NCBI GenBank assembly: GCA_964370795.1
Contig: CAYJME010000133.1
Span: forward strand, 1-9,286
Source: JAHFOW01 sp964370795
GTDB lineage: Bacteria > Planctomycetota > Brocadiia > Brocadiales > Brocadiaceae
Reading direction: 5' to 3'
Length of the DNA: 9,286 nt
The translations under genes and the position numbers were made by a program. How positions within the stretch are numbered: the stretch's first letter is position 1; every line of letters begins with the position of its first letter. Below, in pieces: positions 1-6,146 of this stretch. The notes beneath the pieces are model-generated. The model searched no databases. It had not been told where the DNA came from and saw only the letters and a list, made by a program, of their open reading frames with translations.

Positions 1-345
1 GGTGAAATACTGGTGATACATCTGGGCGAGGCGCAGAAATTCAGGTTGATGTTTCGTTCTTTTGATTTCCTTTTCAGAGAGTTCAATGCGTTTTTCAACA
101 TACCGGATATAGCGGGATTGTAAAAACTCATCCGTAAGCATCGAAATCAATGGAGGCGTCAAAGACATGGTGATACGGAAATCGATTCCCTCTTCGATCA
201 GCTTGTCAAAGACGTCTATGAGGGGAATGTACGTCTCAGTAATGGCCTCAAAGAGCCAGTCTTCTTCCAGAAATTCAGGATATTCCGGGTGGCGGACAAA
301 GGGGAGGTGGGCATGTAAGATTAACGATAAAAAACCTTTTTCCAT
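1..345 (-). CDS. GH57 (DUF1957-type) 1,4-alpha-glucan branching enzyme, N-terminal part only
   Basis: My own translation of the minus strand from the ATG at 345 stays open for 115 codons and runs off the left edge, so the gene is partial. The N-terminus reads MEKGFLSLILHAHLPFVRHP, followed by EFLEEDWLFEAITETYIPL and RITMSLTPPL. These are the opening beta-strand, the metal/substrate-site HAHLPFVRHPE segment and the EEDWLFEAITETY segment typical of GH57 enzymes of the DUF1957 branch. Family members remodel alpha-glucans (glycogen-like polymers) in the cytoplasm by making alpha-1,6 branches; some relatives are amylases or glucanotransferases. The catalytic Glu and Asp lie beyond the window, so activity cannot be checked. 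The start is set by family alignment; upstream there is only a weak ribosome site. The DUF4912 gene lies 257 bases upstream on the same strand, with a nested hairpin repeat in the gap. Confidence 0.9.
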   Translation of the reverse strand, partial: MEKGFLSLILHAHLPFVRHPEYPEFLEEDWLFEAITETYIPLIDVFDKLIEEGIDFRITMSLTPPLISMLTDEFLQSRYIRYVEKRIELSEKEIKRTKHQPEFLRLAQMYHQYFT

Positions 346-397
346 AAATTTGCTGAGCAAAATTCCAATAGAATGTTTCGGTTCAAGTTAGAAGAAA

Positions 398-476
398 TTG
401 GTAGGTCAACCGTCCCGGTTGACCAAATCAAAAGCAACAAACGGATACGGGACAAGCGAAACGCTTGTCCTACCAA
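398..476. repeat. Nested inverted repeat (cloverleaf-like, two hairpins inside an outer stem)
   Basis: The outer arms TTGGTAGG (398-405) and CCTACCAA (469-476) are perfect reverse complements. Inside are two perfect 9-bp hairpins with 3-base loops. The first pairs GGTCAACCG (404-412) with CGGTTGACC (416-424). The second pairs GGACAAGCG (450-458) with CGCTTGTCC (462-470). The outer arms share two bases with the inner stems. There is no transposase and no T-run, so it looks like a REP/MITE-type dispersed element rather than a simple terminator. It lies between the DUF4912 stop and the GH57 start and would be in the transcript if the two are co-transcribed. Confidence 0.85.
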
Positions 477-602
477 CACCGTCTCAAAACCCGCTTAAAT
501 AAAACTATGTTATCGTAACGCAATAAATAATATACTGCGGAATCAACAAACTACAACTTTACTGGTACTGGTAACTTAAATTTTTGCTAAAGCAGTACGG
601 CG

Positions 603-1448
603 CTAGGTAACTTTCGATGACTCGGCAGAAGATACCCCGAGCGACGCCCCTTCTTTAGGCATTTCCTGCCAGTTCCTGTGTACCCGTTCAAATACGGACT
701 CACCGCTGATACCCAGCCCGGTCAGCACAAAGGTCTTTTCATAAAGTTCTTCAATACCCGCCCATTTCTCATCAACTACATCGGAAACGTTTACCCGGGG
801 AGTCCTTACCGTATTGGACCTTGCCAGGATGCGAAATGTCCCATTCGGAGCAAGGAAACCAATATCCACGCATAATGACCTGTTTGGTTCACCCACATTG
901 ATGTACCAGCTTCGCGCACTGCCCGGCACTTCACTATCAAAGTATTTATGAGCATTGGTGCCATTAAAGATAATATCGGTCACATCATAAACCCTCAGCA
1001 CAATTTTAGCGCTGTGTGCAAGGATACCAAGCGCGTTACGGACTTTATCAAATGCATCCTTTCGTATTTCCCAGTAGGTAAATAACCAGATCGGGTCCCG
1101 TATCATCAGCACAATTCGATTGTCTCCATAGCCCTCGGGTAATTCGGGAACTGATTGAACATATATGGAAACGGCCTCTTTCTTCTCTTCGGCTTTTTGA
1201 GGCTCTTCCTTTTGGATGGGTTGCGTTTCCTCTCCTTGCTCTCCTTCAGGTACACTCTGCCAGGTATCTTCGCCTGTCATACCCCATTCCTGGGCTGGAG
1301 GCGCTTCATTCGATACGTCTGTCATACCGAAAAACCTCTCCCACAATACGGCAAAAAAGCTCGTTATCGTTTTCCAGAGTATCCCCAGTAAGGCCTTTAT
1401 AACCTCAAGAATAAGGAGGAAGATATCTTTAATAATGCCTCTATCCAT
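603..1448 (-). CDS. DUF4912 domain protein with hydrophobic N-terminus
   Basis: The protein has 281 residues from the ATG at 1448. Residues 5-40 are hydrophobic to amphipathic (DIFLLILEVIKALLGILW then ITSFFAVLWERFFGM), which could anchor it to the inner face of the membrane. Residues 48-95 form an acidic, Glu/Gln/Pro-rich linker. Residues 100-235 match DUF4912: LPEGYGDNRIVLMIRDPIW, FTYWEI, LRVYDVT, SWYINVGEPNRS, RILARSNTVRTPR and DEKW. The function of DUF4912 is unknown; its strand-rich pattern suggests a beta-sandwich (inference). From memory, DUF4912 genes often sit next to GH57/DUF1957 genes, as here, so a role in alpha-glucan handling is plausible but unproven. The in-frame GTG at 1523 would add 25 residues, but it lies inside the promoter spacer and is rejected. 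The ATG at 1448 has AAGGAT 10 bases upstream. Confidence 0.88.
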   Translation of the reverse strand: MDRGIIKDIFLLILEVIKALLGILWKTITSFFAVLWERFFGMTDVSNEAPPAQEWGMTGEDTWQSVPEGEQGEETQPIQKEEPQKAEEKKEAVSIYVQSVPELPEGYGDNRIVLMIRDPIWLFTYWEIRKDAFDKVRNALGILAHSAKIVLRVYDVTDIIFNGTNAHKYFDSEVPGSARSWYINVGEPNRSLCVDIGFLAPNGTFRILARSNTVRTPRVNVSDVVDEKWAGIEELYEKTFVLTGLGISGESVFERVHRNWQEMPKEGASLGVSSAESSKVT

Positions 1449-1458
1449 AATTCGAGTT

Positions 1459-1464
1459 ATCCTT
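1459..1464 (-). promoter_or_regulatory. Ribosome binding site fixing the DUF4912 start
   Basis: On the minus strand AAGGAT lies 10 bases before the ATG at 1448. The competing GTG at 1523 has no purine-rich site before it. Confidence 0.6.
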
Positions 1465-1502
1465 CGATAACAATTGAAAAGCAGATTTAAAAATAGATAA
1501 AA

Positions 1503-1531
1503 ATTATACTTTAATAATAGCACAGGGTCAA
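1503..1531 (-). promoter_or_regulatory. Sigma-70-like promoter of the DUF4912 gene
   Basis: On the minus strand, -35 TTGACC (1531-1526), a 17-base spacer (1525-1509) and a perfect -10 TATAAT (1508-1503). The predicted transcript start is near 1496, giving a leader of about 48 bases before the ATG at 1448. This is one of the two best promoter matches in the window and shows that the DUF4912 gene, perhaps with GH57 after it, is a transcription unit separate from addA. Confidence 0.8.
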
Positions 1532-1628
1532 TAACTATTGTAATTGATTACCGCCAGGATACAATTCCTTGCCAGCCATACGTTCAAATTAGGCATTCGG
1601 CGACTTGAAGTTATAAAAATGTCCTCTG

Positions 1629-1740
1629 TGGTAGGAGCCGTCTCCTGACGGCGATTGGCAATCGTTCGACTGAACGCTCACGACAGGGGTTCACAACGGC
1701 GTGCATGTGCCCGGTCGCCAACAGGAGTTGGCTCCTACCA
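1629..1740. repeat. 112-base inverted-repeat element (MITE/REP-like)
   Basis: The terminal arms TGGTAGGAGCC (1629-1639) and GGCTCCTACCA (1730-1740) are perfect 11-bp inverted repeats. The pairing continues inward after a 2-base bulge with CTCCTGACGGCGA (1642-1654) against TCGCCAACAGGAG (1715-1727), 11 of 13 paired. A small hairpin CGTTC/GAACG (1663-1676) sits inside. There is no open frame. The element begins 21 bases past the addA stop, so in the addA transcript it would fold into a long 3' hairpin that could protect or end the message (inference). A decayed copy in opposite orientation lies at 8957-9021. The 313-base gap between 1448 and 1762 otherwise holds only the DUF4912 promoter and leader. 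Confidence 0.85.
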
Positions 1741-1761
1741 AAAAGTTGAAATTCATACACA

Positions 1762-4700
1762 TTAAATTGCCACAGCCTTGCCAATTCTCAGGAAGACAAG
1801 TTTAAATTCAGGGTTGTCAACTTTAAGACACCGTTTAACTGCCTCACAATAAATTTCTTTTTGAAACCTGTATGGTAACGATTTCTGTTGAAGCTCATCC
1901 ATGTTTACGTGGTCTGTTTTATAATCGGCAATCACGATTCGATCATCTATCTTATAAAGAAGGTCTATCGCCCCCCGCATAATTTGCCCATTCCATCGGA
2001 GCAGAATGGGTATTTCCCGGCCAAGTATCTGCGCACCCTTCAATTCTTTATATACCTCTGAATCCAAAAAATGTGAAAGTATAGCAAATGCCTCTGATTT
2101 TATCCGTTCTCCATCCCGAATCTGCGCCATATCAAAAGGAAAGATTTCACTTAATGCTAAATTCAGGGAGTTTTGGAGCGTATCTTTTGTTCCACAAAAA
2201 TCCCATACTTCCAATACCCGATGGCAAAGTGAGCCAACCATCGTTGCAAAATGTGTGGGAAACCCAGACTCCTCATGATCCATATCTGGCGCTGCCTCTT
2301 GTGTTTCTTGACCGGCAAGGGCGGTGGGCGACGTAAAGAGTGGTTTGGCTGTCGCATCAATCATTGCATCCTTTCGCCTCCTCCATATTTCAACGAGAGA
2401 TAACCAATTCGTGTTCAGCGTCTGTACCCCTTGTTTTTTGAAAGAGTGCCGGGTTCCGTCAAACGTAAAATGTTCTACAAAGAATTTCGCATCCCCCAGA
2501 GAAATTTCGCATGTCTGTTCCTTATCGGGTTCAACATCATTTGCGCTCCGGAGAGATTGGATAATCATGCCCATGTATGATTTATTATCGTCTTTCAGGG
2601 AACCGGTAAGAATCAGCCGTTCCATTGCCCGCGTCATTGCCACATACAAAACCCGCTTTTCTTCTTCCCAGGAACGGTCGTTTAATTTTCTTTCAATGGC
2701 GATACTGTGCAGATTTCTGATTTGCCCGTCCCCTTTGCCCATTACGATACTCGTCGTGGATGTAGACCAGTCAAACACCGCCGGGTCGAGCGCCTCGTTG
2801 TCATTTCTCACCTTTCCATGCAAGTTACCCAGGATTACCACAGGGAATTCAAGTCCCTTCGATTTGTGAATACTCAGGATTTTCACAACGTCAAGTGTCT
2901 CGTCAGAAAGAGGGCTTTCACCTTCTTCCCGTGCCTCTTTTATGCGCATGGAAATACGGTCAATAAAGGTTTTGAGGGAAACTCCGTCAGTCTCTTCCAT
3001 ATCGCACGCCATCTGATAAAGTTTCCAGAGATTGGCCAGTCTCTGTTCGCCATGCCAGGATATTGCGGTAATCTCAGCTATCGGGTAACTATTCATAATT
3101 TCTGTAATAAGTTGCGAAATAGGTAGTATACCCGCGCGTATGCGCATCCTCTTTAAAAATTGGTAAAACGTCTCGACAATATCCCGGGAATGGGTCTTGT
3201 CAGGTATTGCGCTGCGATAGTCCAGAAGATTGCTTTCTTTAAGTTCGAATATTTCACGATCCGCCAAACCAACAAGAGGGGAGCGGAGTACACCGACCAG
3301 GGCAATGGTGTCGTGGGGATTTTCAAGGGCGCGCAGGAGATTGATAAAATCAGTAATCTCCTGCGTCGTATAAAAGTATTTTTCTCCTTCAATGATATAG
3401 GGTATGCCGTACCCTTTCAGCGCCTCAATATAAGGTTTTACCTGGGTAAACGCCCGCAGGAGCAATGCCACGTCCTTGTATCGGAGCTTGCGAGGTTCAT
3501 TCTTTCCTGTCCGATCCTCGATAAGCTCATTATTGACGTGCCGGGAAATCCATTGAGCTATCCACTCTGCCTCTGCCGCCCGCGCATCGTCCGCCTTGAT
3601 TTCTTTCTCGTCTTTTTGAGAAACCAGAATCATTTCAACCTTTTGCGAGGAATGTTTCTTTTTACGGTTGGCATGGATAGGAATATATGCAGGTTGTAAC
3701 CCCTGTTTCTCCACCATGATCCGCCCATCAAAAAGGTAGTTTACCACATCAATAATACCCGAATGGCTCCTGAAATTTTCCCGCAATTTCAGTGTCTCAT
3801 CCTGGCCGCACACCTGTTGTACTACCTGTTCATAAGCCTCGATGTCCGCACGGCGAAAGGCGTAAATGGATTGTTTTGGATCACCAACAATAAAGAGCTT
3901 TCCCAGCTCAAGGATTACCTTACGGGCATCTGTACTGTAATGAGCCGGCGATTCTGAAAGGAACAGGACTATCTCATATTGGGTAGGATCTGTATCCTGA
4001 AACTCATCTACCAGGATAGTTCTGAATTCCGATTTCAGTTTATTCCTGACAGAGCGATATGCGCTATTGTGCAGCAAATCTCTTGTTAAGGCAAGGAGAC
4101 CATCAAACGAGACATACCCCTGCGACAGATAGCTCTGTCGAAATGTTTTTGCAAAAGGGCGTATGATATCTAACGTGGTTTTTATAAACTCTTCATCCAC
4201 GGCCTTTAATTTCTTGAGCAGTGCATGACACCCCCTGGTCAGTTCACGCGCAACCTCAAAACCCTCGTCCGTCCATCCTGTCTTCGCCTTCGAAGGTTCT
4301 TTATCAAAATCATATACGAGGGTATTCAGATAACCGATCCCTTGATTTTTCATTGCGTCAAGAATTCCCATCAATTCATTGAGTTGTTGTAAAAGATTAT
4401 TGTTGGGTTTTTCACAAAAGGCAGCGACGTCACGGATTTTTTTCATGAACGGCTCCACGAATGATTGCAGGTTTGCTTTATTATGAACACAAACATTAAG
4501 GGTATCCAGGGGGATGGTAAATCCTGATAACCGCTTGGCAAATCCCTTGAGTGATGCAATGTCCAGTCGTTTCAGGACAGTTTTCCAGGTATTGGCATTG
4601 AGTGAGTCAAGACGAAGTTCTGTCTCAAGCCACTTTGACCACTCCTTGTCGAAGAGTTCGCCAAAGACGTCTCCCTCATCTACGGCAAATCCTGGCGCCA

Positions 4701-5178
4701 CACCCGATTCTATAGGATACAGACGGAGAATATAGGCAGCAAAGCCGTGTATCGTTCCGATAAGCGCCTTGTCCATATCTTCCAGCGATTTTTTTGCACG
4801 GCGCTCTACCTCGCTGTACGTTGTTTGATACCTATCGCGGATATAAGAGAGAAATTCTTCGGTTTTTCTTTTTTCCTCGCCCGAAATACTTCCGTTGATA
4901 ACAGCAACGATCTTTTCCAGTTCGCTCATCAATCTGACCTTGATATCACTGGCAGCCTTTTCGGTAAAGGTCATGGCTACAATCCGGCGGACGGGGCTTT
5001 CTTCTGCGTGAAACCGCCGGTGACCTAAGAGCAGATGTAATATGCGATTTACCAGCAATGTGGTCTTGCCCGTCCCTGCACCAGCCGTAACAACAAGGTT
5101 TCTGTCGAGTTCAGAGACTGCAAGATCTCGAATGTCATTATCTATAGGTTTCGACACTTTGCCCAAAAAACCTTCCAT
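1762..5178 (-). CDS. addA: AddA/RecB-type ATP-dependent helicase-nuclease
   Basis: A superfamily 1A (UvrD-like) helicase of 1138 residues with a C-terminal RecB-family nuclease, near the usual AddA length. Motifs in order: Walker A TAGAGTGKT (31-39), Ia VAMTFTEKAASDI (67-79), TIHGF (142-146), Walker B LVDEFQDTDPTQ (389-400), III VGDPKQSIYAFRRAD (431-445), IV LRENFRS (465-471), V LSIHKSKGLEFPVVIL (768-783) and VI KRVLYVAMTRAMERL (841-855). The nuclease shows H986 (GSLCHRVLE), E1055 (GREIPILL), D1072 (GAID) and D1085/K1087 (IADYKTD), the expected catalytic set. Such enzymes resect double-strand DNA ends to load RecA for recombination, and degrade foreign linear DNA. AddA normally works with AddB, but no addB lies beside it here. 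The canonical Q-motif glutamine is not obvious. The ATG at 5178 has only a weak ribosome site and lies 78 bases after the glycosylase gene, probably the same transcript. No frameshift is seen. Confidence 0.93.
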   Translation of the reverse strand: MEGFLGKVSKPIDNDIRDLAVSELDRNLVVTAGAGTGKTTLLVNRILHLLLGHRRFHAEESPVRRIVAMTFTEKAASDIKVRLMSELEKIVAVINGSISGEEKRKTEEFLSYIRDRYQTTYSEVERRAKKSLEDMDKALIGTIHGFAAYILRLYPIESGVAPGFAVDEGDVFGELFDKEWSKWLETELRLDSLNANTWKTVLKRLDIASLKGFAKRLSGFTIPLDTLNVCVHNKANLQSFVEPFMKKIRDVAAFCEKPNNNLLQQLNELMGILDAMKNQGIGYLNTLVYDFDKEPSKAKTGWTDEGFEVARELTRGCHALLKKLKAVDEEFIKTTLDIIRPFAKTFRQSYLSQGYVSFDGLLALTRDLLHNSAYRSVRNKLKSEFRTILVDEFQDTDPTQYEIVLFLSESPAHYSTDARKVILELGKLFIVGDPKQSIYAFRRADIEAYEQVVQQVCGQDETLKLRENFRSHSGIIDVVNYLFDGRIMVEKQGLQPAYIPIHANRKKKHSSQKVEMILVSQKDEKEIKADDARAAEAEWIAQWISRHVNNELIEDRTGKNEPRKLRYKDVALLLRAFTQVKPYIEALKGYGIPYIIEGEKYFYTTQEITDFINLLRALENPHDTIALVGVLRSPLVGLADREIFELKESNLLDYRSAIPDKTHSRDIVETFYQFLKRMRIRAGILPISQLITEIMNSYPIAEITAISWHGEQRLANLWKLYQMACDMEETDGVSLKTFIDRISMRIKEAREEGESPLSDETLDVVKILSIHKSKGLEFPVVILGNLHGKVRNDNEALDPAVFDWSTSTTSIVMGKGDGQIRNLHSIAIERKLNDRSWEEEKRVLYVAMTRAMERLILTGSLKDDNKSYMGMIIQSLRSANDVEPDKEQTCEISLGDAKFFVEHFTFDGTRHSFKKQGVQTLNTNWLSLVEIWRRRKDAMIDATAKPLFTSPTALAGQETQEAAPDMDHEESGFPTHFATMVGSLCHRVLEVWDFCGTKDTLQNSLNLALSEIFPFDMAQIRDGERIKSEAFAILSHFLDSEVYKELKGAQILGREIPILLRWNGQIMRGAIDLLYKIDDRIVIADYKTDHVNMDELQQKSLPYRFQKEIYCEAVKRCLKVDNPEFKLVFLRIGKAVAI

Positions 5179-5185
5179 TATTTTC

Positions 5186-5220
5186 TAAGCCATAAAGGCA
5201 TGAAGTCACAAAGGTGTGGA
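5186..5220. repeat. Short degenerate direct repeat between glycosylase and addA
   Basis: Two related 12-base units, CATAAAGGCATG (5191-5202) and CACAAAGGTGTG (5208-5219), match at 9 of 12 positions and begin 17 bases apart. They resemble the dispersed CACAAAGG-CACGAAG-type repeats found between genes in many bacteria (from memory). They fill the gap within the proposed operon. Confidence 0.45.
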
Positions 5221-5256
5221 TAAAATACATTTTCAATCTCAAATAACAAATTACCC

Positions 5257-6069
5257 TTATACAATGGTAAACCTTCCCCGCTTTTTTTTAATAAATCCCT
5301 CTTTCTCCAGTTGAATGAGATTATTCCGAACCCTTTCAGTGTCTGTCTGTAGCTTTCCTGTAATTTCCTGTTCAGAAACAGAAGACTCATTCGCAAGCAT
5401 TTTAAGAATATTTCCCCGAACCTGCCTGTTAGAACCCTGAAATGGGGACTGTTTCTGATAATGGGCGCTTCTTCTGTTCGGGTTTTCAAATTCCTTTTTT
5501 AACATCGCACCATAATCCATGAGTCCATAGTACCACTCACGGGGATTCATAGCATCGAGTGTCCTTTCTACCAGGGGCAGAATCTCCGTATCTTTGACTT
5601 CGTTCCTGTCATGAAAAAAACAATGGATGAATACCCTTCGTATATTGGTCTCGATAAAAACGGCCGGCATGTTGAACGCAAAGGCAACGATTGACGAAGC
5701 AGTTGCTTTGCCAATGCCGGGAAAGGTTTTTAACACCTCTGCCGATGAAGGAAGATGCCCGTGAAATTCCTCCACAACTTTTTCGGCAATGTGTTTCAAG
5801 GCAATTGCCCGTCTGTTGTAACCCATCCCCTGCCATTCTTTAAGAATTATTTTCAAAGGCGCTTGTGCAAGGGTTGAGAAATCGGGAAACACCTGGATAA
5901 GTCGTTCATATTTGACCAGAACCCGCTCAACCTGTGTCTGTTGAAGCATGATCTCCGATACGAGGATGTAGTACGGATTCTGTGTCTTCCGCCAGGGAAG
6001 ATCCCGACCGTGTTTCCCGTAATAATCATAGATCATTTTTTGAAACATTTGTATGGATGTAGAAGTCAA
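5257..6069 (-). CDS. MutY-like A/G-specific adenine DNA glycosylase lacking the Fe-S cluster
   Basis: The 270-residue protein carries a HhH-GPD glycosylase core. RDLPWRKTQNPYYILVSEIM (22-41) includes E39 in the position of the MutY catalytic Glu. It is followed by LQQTQV, GMGYNRRA (81-88) and the helix-hairpin-helix FPGIGKATA (116-124). FIETNIRRV (138-146) has Glu140 where MutY has its catalytic Asp. GLMDYGAML (182-190) is where MutY continues into its four-cysteine iron-sulfur loop; here the only cysteine in the whole protein is C150. The MutY C-terminal NUDIX-like domain is also absent. Residues about 217-270 (VRGNILKMLANESSVSEQEI, RVRNNLIQLEKEGFIKKK) look like a winged helix. MutY enzymes remove adenine mispaired with 8-oxoguanine; for this variant that specificity is inferred. 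The first codon is TTG with AGAAAGGG three bases upstream; an ATG at 6048 (residue 8) is the alternative. It heads a unit with addA downstream. Confidence 0.85.
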   Translation of the reverse strand: MTSTSIQMFQKMIYDYYGKHGRDLPWRKTQNPYYILVSEIMLQQTQVERVLVKYERLIQVFPDFSTLAQAPLKIILKEWQGMGYNRRAIALKHIAEKVVEEFHGHLPSSAEVLKTFPGIGKATASSIVAFAFNMPAVFIETNIRRVFIHCFFHDRNEVKDTEILPLVERTLDAMNPREWYYGLMDYGAMLKKEFENPNRRSAHYQKQSPFQGSNRQVRGNILKMLANESSVSEQEITGKLQTDTERVRNNLIQLEKEGFIKKKRGRFTIV

Positions 6070-6072
6070 TTT

Positions 6073-6080
6073 CCCTTTCT
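6073..6080 (-). promoter_or_regulatory. Ribosome binding site for the TTG start of the glycosylase
   Basis: On the minus strand AGAAAGGG ends 3 bases before the TTG at 6069. It is close but usable for the TTG and too far (24 bases) from the alternative ATG at 6048, so it favours the TTG start. Confidence 0.5.
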
Positions 6081-6095
6081 GCCTTCTTATTGATC

Positions 6096-6123
6096 ATTAT
6101 ACCAAATTGACAAAAGGGGTCAG
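6096..6123 (-). promoter_or_regulatory. Extended -10 promoter for the glycosylase-addA unit
   Basis: On the minus strand a perfect TATAAT (6101-6096) is preceded by TGG (6104-6102), which makes an extended -10. CTGACC (6123-6118) is a fair -35 at 16 bases. The transcript would start near 6089, about 20 bases before the TTG start. No other comparable promoter was seen before addA, so both genes probably depend on it. Confidence 0.7.
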
Positions 6124-6146
6124 TGGTGTGTTTATTTACCACATTT

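Noticed and set aside
167..391. A 74-codon plus-strand frame at the left edge
   Set aside because: It is antisense to the GH57 start region, whose minus-strand translation is a clear family match.
398..476. tRNA or structured RNA gene reading of the double hairpin
   Set aside because: It has cloverleaf-like symmetry but no tRNA anticodon arm, T-loop sequence or CCA end; a REP-type repeat explains it better.
2324..3699. Plus-strand frames of 139 to 181 codons across this stretch
   Set aside because: They lie antisense to the addA gene, whose motifs are intact throughout, and their products show no recognisable domain.
5178..5489. A 103-codon minus-strand frame ending next to the addA start
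   Set aside because: It overlaps the 3' part of the glycosylase gene in another frame and has no family features; the glycosylase frame carries the real protein.
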